From Parahoeflea halophila (GTDB taxonomy: Bacteria; Pseudomonadota; Alphaproteobacteria; Rhizobiales; Rhizobiaceae): 64,000 nt of DNA. A program made the position numbers and the translations under genes. The notes below the pieces were generated by a model. The model was not told the origin of the DNA. It searched no databases and was given only the letters and a program-made list of their open reading frames with translations. The number at the start of each line of letters is the position of its first letter. The stretch's first letter is position 1. Where the stretch lies: the NCBI RefSeq assembly GCF_900220985.1, contig NZ_OCPC01000002.1, positions 310,001-374,000 of the forward strand. Direction: 5' to 3'. Below, piece by piece: positions 17,201 to 27,111 of the stretch.

Positions 17201-19024
17201 CTGCTTGCAGCCTTCGACCACCGCGACATCTTCATTGATCCCGATCCCGACTGCGCCACCGGCTTTGCTGAAAGAAGCCGGCTGTTCGAAATGGGGCGCT
17301 CGAGCTGGCAGGACTATGACACTTCCAAGCTGTCGAAAGGCGGCATGATCATCCCGCGCTCGCGGAAATCCGTCGAACTCACACCGGAAGCCGCGGCCGT
17401 GATCGGGCTTCAGCCCGGCAAGGCCACGCCGCAGGACATCATGACAGCGATCCTGTCGATGGAGACCGATCTGCTGTGGTTCGGCGGCATCGGCACCTAC
17501 ATCAAGGATGCCGGCGAAAGCGATGCCGATGTCGGCGATCGCGCCAATGATGCGATCCGCATCACTGCGCGCCAGGTGCGCGCCAAGGTGATCGGCGAAG
17601 GCGCCAATCTCGGCGTCACCCAGAAAGGCCGGATTGCCTATGCCTTGAATGGTGGCCGCTGCAATTCCGACGCGATCGACAACTCTGCAGGGGTCAATTC
17701 CTCCGACGTCGAGGTCAACATCAAGATCGCGCTGGCCAACGCCATGCGTGAGAACAGGCTCACCCGTTCCAAGCGCAACACCCTGCTTGCGGCCATGACC
17801 GACGAGGTCGCGGAACTGGTGCTTCGCAACAACTACCTGCAGACGCTCGCCATCTCGATTGCCGAAGCCGAGGGCATTTCCGGCGTCGGCGAGCTCAACC
17901 GGGTGATGAGCAACCTTGAAGCCCGCGGCCTGCTCAACCGCAAGGTCGAGAACCTGCCCGATGATCTCGCTGTCGCCGAGCGTGTGGCCGGTGGCCACGC
18001 ATTGGCGCGGCCGGAGATTGGTGTGCTGTTGTCCTATGCGAAGCTGGTGCTGTTTGACGAGATCGTTGCCAGCTCCCTGCCGGACGATCCCTATTTCGAC
18101 GCCACGTTGCGGTCCTATTTTCCCAAGCAGATGCAGAAGCAGCATTCGGGGGATATCGCCAGCCACAGGCTGAGACGCGAGATCATCTCGACACTGCTTG
18201 GCAACGACGCCATCAACCGCGGGGGACCTGCCTTTGTCATAGGTCTGAGCGACAAGTCGGGCGCCACGGCTGCCGATATCGTCAAGGCTTTCGTTCTTGC
18301 CCGTGACGGCCTCTCCCTCAACCAGCTTTATGCCCAGGTGGATGATCTCGACACGAAAGTGTCGGGCACGGTCCAGAACCAGATCTATGCCCGCATTGGC
18401 AACACCTTGAAGGACGTTACCGGCTGGGCGCTCAAGACTGGCGCAGCGCAGGGCGACCTGACTGCAGCCGTCAAGTCGATGCAGCAAAGCCTGGGCAAGC
18501 TCGGCGGCAAGCTCGGCGCCGCCATGCCCGATTTCATGCGTCAGGAAGCCGAGGAAGCCCGCGACGCATTGCTGGCACAACAGGTTCCAGCCGAACTTGC
18601 CAATCAGGTCGCGGGCCTTACCGGCCTCACGCTGGCACCCGACATCTGCCATGTCGCAGCCCATGCGAAGACAGATCTGGGCCGGGCGACCACGACATTC
18701 TTTGCCGTCACCGATGCCTTCCGCCTGGGCCGCATCGTCGCGGCCGTCGACCGGATCCCGGTTACGGACCATTTCGAGGGGCTTGCCCTGGCCCGCAGTC
18801 TTGACGAGATCTCGGAGGCCCGGCGGATTATCGCCGGCACCGTGCTCGACAGCGATCGCAAGGGTTCGGACCCGGCCGAAGAATGGCTCAAGGCCAACAA
18901 GGATCGCATATCGCATGTGCGCGGCCAGATCCTGACGCTGACCGACAGCGGCGAGTTGTCCGTGGCGAAGCTCACGGTGGCTGCCGGCATGCTGAGCGAC
19001 CTGGCCCGCTCCCTGCGCGCGTGA
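14234..19024 (+). CDS. NAD-specific glutamate dehydrogenase, large (180-kDa) class
   Basis: A 1596-residue member of the large bacterial NAD-GDH family, which deaminates glutamate to 2-oxoglutarate and ammonia in catabolism. The N-terminal ~700 residues form the regulatory region with ACT-like segments; the catalytic core begins near residue 790 with VARGGLRWSDR, EVLGLVKAQQVKNAVIVP and GAKGGFYPKK carrying the substrate-binding lysines. Further on are FAASGVGDMSGDVFGN-type (here TAAGVGDMSGDVFGNGML) and GEGANLGVTQKGR nucleotide-binding blocks. Length is normal for the class. A GGAGG ribosome-binding site lies eight bases before ATG 14234. A transporter gene follows after 29 bp, possibly co-transcribed. 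Confidence 0.97.
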   Translation: MGVKNTRKTEALLAETAAIAAKGKKPHINPDVLFSSVSMDDLELFPAKNLASAAVLAESEVRAWNGKSSRMSLVDVDQATTDRRDISILAITTLNKPFLYDSIMGEVTSDVRDILMALHPILVLDGKKPATLFSQGDGSEPSQRVSHIQIHMPRLSEIAAKDLTARVRHVLDQVQAAVSDWKSMLAMIDHSAADLVALDVDKATEPARQEALAFISWLRDNNFTFLGMREYVYTDDGNSAELSRSTGEGLGILSDPDVLVLRLGKDQVTTTPEILDFLRGPDFLIVTKANVRSVIHRRTYMDYIGIKRFNSKGKVVGELRIVGLFTSTAYTRSVTKIPLLRSKVQSVVSEFGFDPESHSGKLLLNTLESYPRDDLFQIDADLLARFCMQINELSDRPRVRVLPRIDRFDRFVSLIVYVPRDQYDSIARERIGDYFKTVYNGRVSAYYPAFPEGGVARVHFIIGRSEGKTPQIPQEQLERDVRSIVTRWEDQFRVLGGGETQRVSVSQSYKERFRPEEALADLNSIIACKETGAIQIAFYRSDNSSDEHLALKIFHAGEPVALSRRVPLLENLGFKVISEQTHEIFLDGQEGATNTVVLHDMEIVHEDKRSVDLDTDGARLEEAFLSVWCGETDNDGYNRLVTNAGLKIREATVLRAYARYLRQAGIPYSQEYIAHSLNRYSGIAAKLFELFRIRFDIGTKPAERAERSEGLVQAIEAALAEVPSLDDDRILRRYVNAIESSLRTNYFQTGADGAPRPALAFKLDPKKLEGLPEPRPYREIFVYGSEVEGVHLRFGPVARGGLRWSDRAQDYRTEVLGLVKAQQVKNAVIVPVGAKGGFYPKKLPLDGGRDAVFEAGRDAYKLFIRTLLSVTDNIVGDAIVPPDNTVRHDADDPYFVVAADKGTATFSDTANALSQEQDFWLDDAFASGGSAGYDHKKMGITARGAWEAVKRHFREMDIDIQTTPFTAAGVGDMSGDVFGNGMLLSTQIRLLAAFDHRDIFIDPDPDCATGFAERSRLFEMGRSSWQDYDTSKLSKGGMIIPRSRKSVELTPEAAAVIGLQPGKATPQDIMTAILSMETDLLWFGGIGTYIKDAGESDADVGDRANDAIRITARQVRAKVIGEGANLGVTQKGRIAYALNGGRCNSDAIDNSAGVNSSDVEVNIKIALANAMRENRLTRSKRNTLLAAMTDEVAELVLRNNYLQTLAISIAEAEGISGVGELNRVMSNLEARGLLNRKVENLPDDLAVAERVAGGHALARPEIGVLLSYAKLVLFDEIVASSLPDDPYFDATLRSYFPKQMQKQHSGDIASHRLRREIISTLLGNDAINRGGPAFVIGLSDKSGATAADIVKAFVLARDGLSLNQLYAQVDDLDTKVSGTVQNQIYARIGNTLKDVTGWALKTGAAQGDLTAAVKSMQQSLGKLGGKLGAAMPDFMRQEAEEARDALLAQQVPAELANQVAGLTGLTLAPDICHVAAHAKTDLGRATTTFFAVTDAFRLGRIVAAVDRIPVTDHFEGLALARSLDEISEARRIIAGTVLDSDRKGSDPAEEWLKANKDRISHVRGQILTLTDSGELSVAKLTVAAGMLSDLARSLRA

Positions 19025-19053
19025 CAGCTGCCGAAGCCTGAAGGATCAAAGCC

Positions 19054-20457
19054 ATGACCGATGTAACCGGATTGCCGTCGGCCCCTGTGATCAAGCGCCG
19101 CGGCGTCGCCGGATGGATGCTGTTTGACTGGGCAGCACAGCCTTTCTTCACGGTGGTTACCACCTTCATCTTCGGCCCCTACTTCATTTCGCGCATGGCC
19201 AGTGACCCGGCTACCGGTCAGGCGGCCTGGGGTTACGGCATTGCTGCCGGCGGGCTGCTGATCGCGCTGTTTTCGCCGGTGCTTGGCTCGATTGCCGACC
19301 AGACAGGGCCGCGCAAGCCCTGGATTGCCTTCTTCGCCATCATCAAGATCCTGGCGCTGTGCACATTATGGTTCGCGGCACCGGGGTCGAACATTGTCGC
19401 CGTGGTCGTTGCCTTTACCATCGCCTCCGTCGCCGCCGAGTTCTCCATTGTCTTCAATGATTCGATGCTTTTGCGGCTGGTGCCGAAATCCCAGATTGGC
19501 CGGGTGTCGAATCTGGCCTGGGGGCTTGGCTATCTCGGCGGCATGATCGTGCTGATCTTCATCATCGGCTTTCTCGCCGCATCGCCCGAAACCGGCAAGA
19601 CGCTTCTCGGTCTCGACCCGCTGTTCGGCCTCGATCCGCTTGAAGGGGAAGACGCCCGCGCATCCGGTCCGATCTCCGCCCTCTGGTATGCAGTCTTCAT
19701 CCTGCCGATGTTCCTGTTTACCCCCGATGCCGGCGGGCGCCGGGCGCTCAGGGGCGCCGTCATCGAGGGGATCACGGAGCTCAAATCGACGCTCGGCGAA
19801 GTGCGCCGGCGTTCGGGCATTTTACGGTTTTTGATCGCCCGCATGATCTATCAGGACGGCGTCAACGCGCTGTTGGCGCTGGGCGGCGGCTTTGCGGCGG
19901 CGATGTTCAGCTGGTCGATCACCGAAATCGGCGTCTATGGAATCATGCTCAATGTCGTGGCCATCTTTTCCTGTCTTTATGCCAGCCGTCTCGACACCAG
20001 GCTCGGCTCCAAGGTCGTGGTCATGATTTGTATCGTGATGCTGTTGATCGCAACGCTCGGCATCGTGTCCACAGGACCCGGGTTCAGCCTCTTCGGTGTA
20101 CTCGCCTTTGCAGCTCCGGACAGCGGCGGCTTGTTCGGCACCCCCGCCGAAAAGGCCTATATCCTGTTCGGCCTCCTGATCGGCATCGCCTTTGGTCCGG
20201 TGCAGGCCTCGTCCCGCGCCTACATGGCCCGTAGCGTTAGCGAAGACGAGGCCGGCCGTTATTTCGGTATCTACGCTCTGGCCGGCCGCGTGACCAGCTT
20301 TACCGCTCCCTTCCTCGTCGCCACGGTGACGGCACTCTCGGGATCACCGCGGCTCGGGATGGCGACCATTACCATCTTCTTCGCCCTCGGGCTGCTCATT
20401 CTCTGGACCACGCCCTATCCGGCGGATCAGCCCGGCCGCGCAGAACCCAAATCTTGA
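19054..20457 (+). CDS. MFS transporter, UMF1 (Atg22-like) family
   Basis: A 467-residue inner-membrane transporter with about twelve hydrophobic segments. The N-terminal GWMLFDWAAQPFFTVVTTFIF and the SPVLGSIADQTGPRKPWI loop are characteristic of the UMF1/Atg22-like branch of the major facilitator superfamily, and the C-terminal half has SRAYMARSV followed by GRYFGIY. Fungal relatives export amino acids from the vacuole; the bacterial substrate is unknown. Its position 29 bp behind the catabolic glutamate dehydrogenase gene is compatible with an amino-acid-linked role, but that is inference. Confidence 0.88.
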   Translation: MTDVTGLPSAPVIKRRGVAGWMLFDWAAQPFFTVVTTFIFGPYFISRMASDPATGQAAWGYGIAAGGLLIALFSPVLGSIADQTGPRKPWIAFFAIIKILALCTLWFAAPGSNIVAVVVAFTIASVAAEFSIVFNDSMLLRLVPKSQIGRVSNLAWGLGYLGGMIVLIFIIGFLAASPETGKTLLGLDPLFGLDPLEGEDARASGPISALWYAVFILPMFLFTPDAGGRRALRGAVIEGITELKSTLGEVRRRSGILRFLIARMIYQDGVNALLALGGGFAAAMFSWSITEIGVYGIMLNVVAIFSCLYASRLDTRLGSKVVVMICIVMLLIATLGIVSTGPGFSLFGVLAFAAPDSGGLFGTPAEKAYILFGLLIGIAFGPVQASSRAYMARSVSEDEAGRYFGIYALAGRVTSFTAPFLVATVTALSGSPRLGMATITIFFALGLLILWTTPYPADQPGRAEPKS

Positions 20458-20680
20458 TGTGACGAAGCAAGAAACCCAGCCATACCTCGGGTTTGGCTGC
20501 CATACTTGAAGTACGGAATTGCTTTCAGTAGCAAATCAGATGGTGCCACTTGTATGGCGCAGGAAGAAGACGCCACCGGACAGACGGTGCGCCGACAGCC
20601 CGAACGCCAATACAAGCGGACAGATCAACCCGGCAAGAAATCTCCCGCGCCTGCGGCGGCGCCTCTTGCCGGATCCTCCA
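20458..20680. other. convergent intergenic region, no gene seen
   Basis: 223 bp between the 3' ends of the UMF1 transporter (+) and purH (-). No credible small gene was found; a short AAACCC/GGGTTT inverted repeat near 20470-20492 lacks a T-run and is weak as a terminator. Confidence 0.4.
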
Positions 20681-22294
20681 TCAGTGCCGGAAGTGCCGCA
20701 TGCCGGTAAACACCATCGCCACGCCCGCTTCGTCGGCAGCGTCGATGACGTCCTGATCCCGCATCGATCCGCCGGGCTGGACAACCGCGGTGGCGCCCGC
20801 TTCGATCGCCGAAAGAAGACCGTCGGCAAAGGGGAAAAACGCGTCGGATGCAACGACGCTGCCGCGGGTCAGCGGCGCATCTAGCCCCAGGGCTTCCGCT
20901 GCATCGATGGCCTTTCGCGCAGCGATTCTGGCGGAATCGACACGGCTCATCTGGCCCGCGCCAATACCGACAGTGGCGCCGTTCTTCGCGTAGACGATGG
21001 CGTTGGATTTGACATGCTTGGCCACCCGGAAGGCAAAGCCCAGATCGGCGAGCTCACGCGCATCCGGCGCCCGTTTGGTGACCACCTTGAAGTCTTCCGG
21101 CAGCACGATGCCGTTGTCACGCCCCTGTACCAGCAACCCGCCAGCCACGGTCTTGACCGTCAGGCCCGGCTGGCTCGGATCGGCCAGGCCGCCGGTGACC
21201 ATCAGGCGCAGGTTCTTCTTGGCCGCAAGGATCGCCCTGGCTTCGTCACTGGCATCGGGCGCGACGATCACCTCGGTGAACAGCTTGACGATCTCCGTCG
21301 CGGTCTCCGCGTCGAGCGTCCGGTTGAACGCGATGATTCCGCCGAATGCAGACGTCTGGTCGCACTCCAGAGCCCGGCGATAGGCCGCCGTCAGGCTGTC
21401 GCTGACGGCAACGCCGCAGGGATTGGCATGCTTGATGATGGCGCAGGCAGCACGGTCCCGGTCGAACTCGCTGACCAGTTCGAACGCCGCATCGGTGTCG
21501 TTGATGTTGTTGTAGGACAGCTGCTTGCCCTGAAGCAGGGTCGCGGTGGCCACACCGGGGCGCTTTTCTCCGGTTGAATAGAAGGCGGCCGCCTGGTGCG
21601 GGTTCTCGCCATAGCGCATGACATCGAGCAATTGCCCGCCAAAGGCGCGGTGCCGCGGTGCTTCGAGCGAAAGCTCCCTGGCAAACCATCCCGAGACCGC
21701 GGCGTCATAGGCCGCGGTGCGCGCAAAGGCCAGCGCCGCAAGCTCACGCCGCAACCCCAGGGGCACGGCTCCCCCGTGGCTGCGCAATGCCTCGAGCACA
21801 CGGTCGTAATCTTCAGGGTCGGTGATCGCGGTGACATAGGCATGATTCTTGGCCGACGCCCGGATCATGGCAGGCCCGCCGATATCGATGTTTTCCACGA
21901 TTGTCGCCGCATCTGCACCGACGGCCACGGTCTCTTCGAACGGATAGAGATTGACCACCGCCAGGTCGATCCCGGCAATCGAATGCTCCTTCATCGCCGC
22001 GACATGCTCTTCATCGGCCCGGATCGAGAGCAGTCCACCATGCACGCCCGGGTGCAGCGTCTTGACGCGGCCATCCATGATTTCGGGAAAACCTGTCAGG
22101 TCCGATACATCCTGAACCTTGAGCCCGGCCGCCTCGAGTGCCGCCCGAGTTCCGCCGGTCGAGACCAGTTCGACACCGAGCTCTGACAGGCCGCGTGCAA
22201 ATTCCACCAGCCCGGATTTGTCGGAGACCGACAGCAGGGCGCGGCGAACCTGCACCATGTCCGGCACGGGATGGTTCTTGGATACTACAGCCAT
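20681..22294 (-). CDS. purH: bifunctional AICAR transformylase / IMP cyclohydrolase
   Basis: A 537-residue PurH catalysing the last two steps of purine synthesis. The N-terminal MGS-like cyclohydrolase domain shows [21 protein letters not shown] and [15 protein letters not shown] (about residues 18-90); the C-terminal transformylase domain shows QGKQLSYNN and [11 protein letters not shown] with the catalytic Lys-His pair, and TSAFGGI. Length is standard. Downstream of the heparinase-like gene on the same strand with a 154-bp gap. Confidence 0.98.
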   Translation of the reverse strand: MAVVSKNHPVPDMVQVRRALLSVSDKSGLVEFARGLSELGVELVSTGGTRAALEAAGLKVQDVSDLTGFPEIMDGRVKTLHPGVHGGLLSIRADEEHVAAMKEHSIAGIDLAVVNLYPFEETVAVGADAATIVENIDIGGPAMIRASAKNHAYVTAITDPEDYDRVLEALRSHGGAVPLGLRRELAALAFARTAAYDAAVSGWFARELSLEAPRHRAFGGQLLDVMRYGENPHQAAAFYSTGEKRPGVATATLLQGKQLSYNNINDTDAAFELVSEFDRDRAACAIIKHANPCGVAVSDSLTAAYRRALECDQTSAFGGIIAFNRTLDAETATEIVKLFTEVIVAPDASDEARAILAAKKNLRLMVTGGLADPSQPGLTVKTVAGGLLVQGRDNGIVLPEDFKVVTKRAPDARELADLGFAFRVAKHVKSNAIVYAKNGATVGIGAGQMSRVDSARIAARKAIDAAEALGLDAPLTRGSVVASDAFFPFADGLLSAIEAGATAVVQPGGSMRDQDVIDAADEAGVAMVFTGMRHFRH

Positions 22295-22448
22295 ATCTAA
22301 ACCCCTCGTAAACAGCCGCCCAGCCCCGGCGGCGAGGATGCGTTAACACAGGCGGAAAGCTGATAAAACACGCAAAAGGCCATATCTGTGGAGCATTGAC
22401 ATATCCGGCGTCATTTACGGCCGGACCATCCCGTCCGCCTCCGGCTGC

Positions 22449-24224
22449 TCAGGCGCGTGGAAGATTGGTCCGGACCAGCTTCCAGTCGACCTGGGACTGT
22501 TCACCGACCACAAACTCCAGCGTGATCTGCTTGCTCGCCCGTGCCCCGGCCAGGTCGGCAAAGTGAACGTCTTCCTCTATCTTTGGCATCAGGTCACGCG
22601 CGATAAAAGCCCAGGACTCCCCGTCGCCCGCGGTCAGATGCACCACCCCGGTCTCGTCCTGCGAAATCGAGATGGTCGGGTGGATGTGAAACCGGGCCAC
22701 CGCGGTCGTCCGGTTGTCAGCTTGCGGTGTGCTTTCATCCGGCCTGAGGATCTCGTCCCGTCCCTGCAGCTCGTGTCCCGTTGACAGCAACCTGATCTTG
22801 CGCCGGTGCAGCAGCTTGAGACTGCCGGAATAGCCGTCATGAGTCGCGGCAAAGCCCTGGTGCTTGCCCTCCTCGTCCAGCGATTCCACGACCACCCGGC
22901 GCACCCCGCCCGTGACGATGGGTCCAAGAAACGGTGAGTGCGAGAAGCTCAAGGAAGAGCGGTCGCTAAGTGTCACCGTGCTGTGGGCGGCCGTCATCCG
23001 GGCGAAATCGGCATAGGGCGAAGGAGAAACCACGGGCGCGCCCGCATTGACCACGAAACAGTTGCCGCCTGACGACAGCTCGAAAGACAGACACCCCGCA
23101 TGGGCCTGGCACGAGAGCACTCCGCGCGGCGGCGCCCCCGTATCTGCAACCACGACGCAATTGCCGGCCGACAATCTCTGGTAATGCGAATGCGGCATCT
23201 CGCGAAACGCGACCCCGGAGGTTTCATCATATCGCAACACACCCAGAAGCCGGTCCGCGGACACAGCCGACGCGCCGTTAAACAGCACCAGTTCGCCACT
23301 GGAGTGGCGAAAGAAGCGCAGAGCCGAGAACATCCGGTCCATTCCCGCTGCAATGTTGCGCGGCGGTTTCTGTCCGAGATTGATATAGGTCTGCTTCAAC
23401 GGCAGAAGGTTGGTCAGAAGGTTGATCAACACAGCTGGATTGCGCGAGACATGGCCACCGTCGGGCAGGATCTGCGTATCGATCTCGTTGTCGAGGTTCC
23501 GCGACGCCGCCCGTATCGCGCCAGCGCTTGAGGGCAAGCACAGGCTGGCCATCGCCAGCGCAATCCGGGCCTTGAACCGGGTCTCGTCACCCGGCATGGC
23601 CCTGGCCACATGCTTGAGATAGCGGGTTTGCAAGGCGATACTTTTGAGAAAGCGGCGGTAGAATCCGTGATCGGCGCCGCGCAACACGATCGGCGAATGC
23701 GAGAACCAGGCGATCAAACGGTTGGCCAGCACATCAGGTTCGTAGGAAGGTCCGCCCAGCTCACGGCCCTCGACCGAAATCCAGTCGTCGACAAGTGCGC
23801 GGGCATTGGCAAAAGCGAGGTCGTGATCGGCAGCGCGCATGTGCCTGAGCCAGCCGAAGCCGTGCAGGCTGCGATTGAAGGACTGGTTCGAGACCTCGAT
23901 CTGGAAGGGGCTTCCGCCGCCCGTGTCGACCATGCTTCCCCCCATGGCGAAGCGGCCGGAATAGATTTCTTCGGCAATGTGGGGGTCGGCAATGCGCAGG
24001 TCGATCGGTGCGACCACGAGCCGGTCGGGTGTCCCCCCGGCAAAGCGCAGCGCGCTGATGCGGCCCAAAGCCATGCGCCGCGCAAACCGCCGCCAGATCT
24101 CTGTCCCGTACAGTTGCGCCGAACGTTGCGAATCAAGAATTGAAAAAGCCAATCGGGATATCCTGAAAACGGGTCCCGGCCCTCCACCGGACGAAAATCG
24201 TAGCACAGTGGCTTGATTGTTCAA
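22449..24224 (-). CDS. heparinase II/III-family protein
   Basis: A 591-residue protein of the heparinase II/III-like family: an N-terminal alpha-helical toroid domain (LHGFGWLRHMRA, then LRGADHGFYRRFLKSIALQ) and a C-terminal beta-sandwich (SCQAHAGCLSFELSSGG with the conserved His, DFARMTAAHSTV, then RFHIHP). Family members are polysaccharide lyases; this rhizobial branch beside rsmB and purH has no demonstrated substrate and shows no obvious signal peptide. The start is a TTG at 24224; a GTG six codons later is the alternative, and neither has a strong ribosome-binding site. Confidence 0.85.
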   Translation of the reverse strand: MNNQATVLRFSSGGGPGPVFRISRLAFSILDSQRSAQLYGTEIWRRFARRMALGRISALRFAGGTPDRLVVAPIDLRIADPHIAEEIYSGRFAMGGSMVDTGGGSPFQIEVSNQSFNRSLHGFGWLRHMRAADHDLAFANARALVDDWISVEGRELGGPSYEPDVLANRLIAWFSHSPIVLRGADHGFYRRFLKSIALQTRYLKHVARAMPGDETRFKARIALAMASLCLPSSAGAIRAASRNLDNEIDTQILPDGGHVSRNPAVLINLLTNLLPLKQTYINLGQKPPRNIAAGMDRMFSALRFFRHSSGELVLFNGASAVSADRLLGVLRYDETSGVAFREMPHSHYQRLSAGNCVVVADTGAPPRGVLSCQAHAGCLSFELSSGGNCFVVNAGAPVVSPSPYADFARMTAAHSTVTLSDRSSLSFSHSPFLGPIVTGGVRRVVVESLDEEGKHQGFAATHDGYSGSLKLLHRRKIRLLSTGHELQGRDEILRPDESTPQADNRTTAVARFHIHPTISISQDETGVVHLTAGDGESWAFIARDLMPKIEEDVHFADLAGARASKQITLEFVVGEQSQVDWKLVRTNLPRA

Positions 24225-24316
24225 CAGACACTAATGTTTATTCAAGCGCAGCGATTGTGTCGTGGCGGGGCAGTTGTCAACGCTTTCATCCCCGATTCGG
24301 GCAATGACGAAGTGTT

Positions 24317-25744
24317 CTACTGTCTCGCCAGCAGAACGGCGTAAAATCCGTCGAGCCCGGCGAGCCGCGGGTCCTCATCTGCCAGCATGGCCGGGTGGGT
24401 CCGGATTTCCCCCTTCGCGGTTATCGCGTTTTCGAGCCCTGGCCAGCGTGAGCCATCCATCGGTCTGATCGTCCAGGCCGGATGGTCGGACAAAAATCCG
24501 GCCACCATCTCCTCTCCCTCTTCAGGATCGAGCGAACAGTTGGAAAACACCAGCTCTCCGCCCGGACGCACCAGCCCTGCCGCATGGTCGAGAAGATCGC
24601 GCTGCACCCGGGCCAGCCGCATGATGTCGTCCGGCCCCTTGGTGTAAGGAATGTCTGGATGCCGGCGCACCGTCCCCGTCGAGGAACAGGGTGCATCGAG
24701 CAGCACTCCGTCAAAGCCTTCCGGCGCAATCAGGTCCTGGGCCCGCGTCAGCTGCGTGGAAACATCAAGCCCGAGACGCGCGAGATTGCCACGCAGCCGC
24801 TCCAGCCGTGTGGCGGACTGGTCGCAGGCTGTCACCCGCGCACCGGCAAGCGCCAGCTGTGCGGTCTTGCCGCCCGGGGCTGCGCACAGATCGGCAATCT
24901 CCAGCCCTTCGAGCCGGGAAAACATCTGCGCCGGAAGGCTGGCTGCCGCGTCCTGAACCCACCAGGCACCCGCATCGAAACCCGGAAGGCCTGAAACCGG
25001 CCCGTCCGGCCGGGCAATGCGCACCGAACCCGTCGGCAACACCACCCCTCCAAGCTTTTCAGCCCAGCCGCCTGGATCGTCCTTGACCGTGACATCAATG
25101 GCCGGCGGTTGCGACAGCATTGAAAGAATGGCTTCAGCCTCTGACTTGTAGGCCGCGCGCAGCCGGCTTTCAAACCAGTCGGGGAAATCCGGCGTGATTG
25201 CGGCGATCTCCGGCAGAAGCATCTCCTTTTCCCGCGTCATCCGGCGCAGAAGCGCATTGACCAGCCCGGCAAATCGGCGGTTGCGCGGATCGGAATCGGC
25301 CTGGGTCACCGCGAGATCCACCGCCGCGCGGTCGGGAACATCGAGATAGAGGATCTGAGCGGCACCCACCCGCAGCACCTGCCGCAGGGCCTTTGCACCC
25401 TCGGGCAACGGGTTGTCGACCAGCCGGTCGATGAAGGCATCGATCACCTGCAGATGCCTCAGCGCCGACAACAGGATCGCCCGCACCAGCAGCCGGTCCT
25501 GCTCACCGAGCCCGGTGAAAGCCGGGTTGCCGCCTGCCGGATCAAGCAGGCCATCCAGTGAAGCACGGCTTTCGGTTACCGCAGAAAGCAGCCTCGCTGC
25601 TGCCTGACGCGCAGCGAGACCCGGCTTCAGATCGGCCGGATCCCGCCTTGAATATGATTTCTGAGATTTCCTGCGCTGCCTGTTCGGCCGCGTTCCGGTC
25701 AAGACCAGGGCCCCTTGCGCGGGGGCGTTGCGTCCCGGCCCCAT
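24317..25744 (-). CDS. rsmB: 16S rRNA (cytosine-C5)-methyltransferase, RsmB/Fmu family
   Basis: A 475-residue protein with an N-terminal NusB-like RNA-binding domain (about residues 45-175) and a C-terminal SAM-dependent m5C methyltransferase domain: LCAAPGGKT (286-294), [13 protein letters not shown] with Cys353 and [12 protein letters not shown] with the catalytic Cys403. It methylates C967 of 16S rRNA in the family prototype. The ATG at 25744 would overlap the htpX coding end by 46 bases; the conserved part begins near residue 40, so a start further in is possible. Confidence 0.93.
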   Translation of the reverse strand: MGPGRNAPAQGALVLTGTRPNRQRRKSQKSYSRRDPADLKPGLAARQAAARLLSAVTESRASLDGLLDPAGGNPAFTGLGEQDRLLVRAILLSALRHLQVIDAFIDRLVDNPLPEGAKALRQVLRVGAAQILYLDVPDRAAVDLAVTQADSDPRNRRFAGLVNALLRRMTREKEMLLPEIAAITPDFPDWFESRLRAAYKSEAEAILSMLSQPPAIDVTVKDDPGGWAEKLGGVVLPTGSVRIARPDGPVSGLPGFDAGAWWVQDAAASLPAQMFSRLEGLEIADLCAAPGGKTAQLALAGARVTACDQSATRLERLRGNLARLGLDVSTQLTRAQDLIAPEGFDGVLLDAPCSSTGTVRRHPDIPYTKGPDDIMRLARVQRDLLDHAAGLVRPGGELVFSNCSLDPEEGEEMVAGFLSDHPAWTIRPMDGSRWPGLENAITAKGEIRTHPAMLADEDPRLAGLDGFYAVLLARQ

Positions 25745-26646
25745 GGTCCCGATTGCGGCACGGATGTCCTGGCCGGACGTGCCGGGCGCGGCGAGGGCTC
25801 CGCCATCTCGGCCGCCATCGCTTCCAGTGCCGCAATGCGGTTTTCCGTGGCCGGGTGGGTCGAGAACAGGCTGTCCATGCGTTGACCGTTCAGAGGATTG
25901 ATAATGAACATATGCGCCGTCGCCGGATTGCGTTCGGCGTCCTCATTGATCACACGACCGGCCCCCATGGCAATCTTTCTCAGCGCCGAAGCCAGCCAAA
26001 GCGGATTGCCGCAGATTTCAGCGCCGCGCCGGTCAGCGGAATATTCACGGGTCCTGCTGATCATCATCTGCACCAGCATGGCCGCGAACGGTGCGACAAT
26101 CATCGCCACCAGCACCCCGATGAAGCCGAACGGGTTGTTGTTGTCGCGGTTGCCGCCAAAGAACAGCGCGAAATTGCCCAGCATGGAAATTGCGCCCGCA
26201 AGTGTCGCGGTTATGGTCATGATCAGCGTGTCGCGGTTCTGCACATGCGCCAGCTCGTGCGCCATCACGGCCGCCACTTCCTCGTCGGTCAGAGCCTCGA
26301 GAAGGCCGACAGACGCCGCCACCGCGGCATTTTCGGGGTTGCGTCCGGTGGCGAATGCATTGGGCTGCTGATTGTGGATCACATAGACCTTCGGCATCGG
26401 CAGGCCGGCGTTTTGTGCCAGATCGGCAACGATGCGGTAATATTCGGGAGCAGATTGCGCATCGACTTCGACAGCATTGTGCATGCGCAACACCATCTTG
26501 TCGGAATTCCAGTAAGAGAACAGGTTCATCGCTGCTGCAATCACCAGCGCGATCATCATGCCTCCGGTCCCGCCGATCATGTAGCCGACACCCATGAACA
26601 GGGCTGTCATCAGGGCAATCAGCATGGCTGTGCGAACAAGATTCAT
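25699..26646 (-). CDS. htpX: membrane zinc metalloprotease HtpX
   Basis: A 315-residue M48-family inner-membrane protease involved in quality control of membrane proteins. Two N-terminal hydrophobic segments (about 5-45), zinc motif HELAH at residues 130-134, two further hydrophobic segments (about 145-200), and the third-ligand region SADRRGAEI. The start at 26646 (MNLVRTAM) was chosen from the family N-terminus, with GGAAAGG upstream. The Pro/Arg-rich C-terminal tail (after residue 285) is an extension typical of rhizobia. Followed by rsmB. Confidence 0.95.
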   Translation of the reverse strand: MNLVRTAMLIALMTALFMGVGYMIGGTGGMMIALVIAAAMNLFSYWNSDKMVLRMHNAVEVDAQSAPEYYRIVADLAQNAGLPMPKVYVIHNQQPNAFATGRNPENAAVAASVGLLEALTDEEVAAVMAHELAHVQNRDTLIMTITATLAGAISMLGNFALFFGGNRDNNNPFGFIGVLVAMIVAPFAAMLVQMMISRTREYSADRRGAEICGNPLWLASALRKIAMGAGRVINEDAERNPATAHMFIINPLNGQRMDSLFSTHPATENRIAALEAMAAEMAEPSPRPARPARTSVPQSGPWGRDATPPRKGPWS

Positions 26647-26783
26647 GTGCATCATCCTTTCCGGCGACCAGGCTCCGTTTGCCGCGATTTGCGTGGAGGT
26701 TTGGACTTTCTCGCTTGTGACGCTAGATATGGGTTGTTTCAAGATGATCTTCAATGTGAAGACCGGGCTGGCAGACACGATCC

Positions 26784-27065
26784 ATGAGCAAAGACGCACC
26801 CTCCGAAAGCAAACCCACCGACCTAGCGGATGCACCTTCCGGTAAGGATCGCGAGCTGACTGGGAAAGCTCCAGACGAGAAGCTGCAGTCTGCCAAAACG
26901 CCGCTCAGTCCCGCTGCCCAACGGGCGCTGGCTGAAGCCGAGGCCCGACGCAAGGCGCGCTATGCCGAGACCCAGTCTGCCGAACGCGAACTCGGCGGTC
27001 GCGGCGGCGCAGATCCGGCACGTTTCGGAGACTGGGAAATCAACGGCCGCGCCATCGATTTCTGA
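26784..27065 (+). CDS. DUF1674 protein, succinate dehydrogenase assembly factor 4-like
   Basis: A 93-residue hydrophilic protein. The C-terminal 25 residues carry the DUF1674/SDHAF4 signature, [17 protein letters not shown] then INGRAIDF. Mitochondrial SDHAF4 binds flavinylated SdhA and aids complex II assembly; an equivalent role here is inferred from family only. The N-terminal two thirds are low-complexity and charged. Divergent from htpX. Confidence 0.85.
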   Translation: MSKDAPSESKPTDLADAPSGKDRELTGKAPDEKLQSAKTPLSPAAQRALAEAEARRKARYAETQSAERELGGRGGADPARFGDWEINGRAIDF

Positions 27066-27111
27066 ACCGCACACTTGATGCGCATACGAATAGAGAATAT
27101 ATTCCTATGTC

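Noticed and set aside
15626-18916. Antisense open frame of over 1000 codons opposite the glutamate dehydrogenase gene
   Set aside because: Shadow of high-GC codon usage in the real gene; no family motifs, while the plus-strand protein matches its family throughout.
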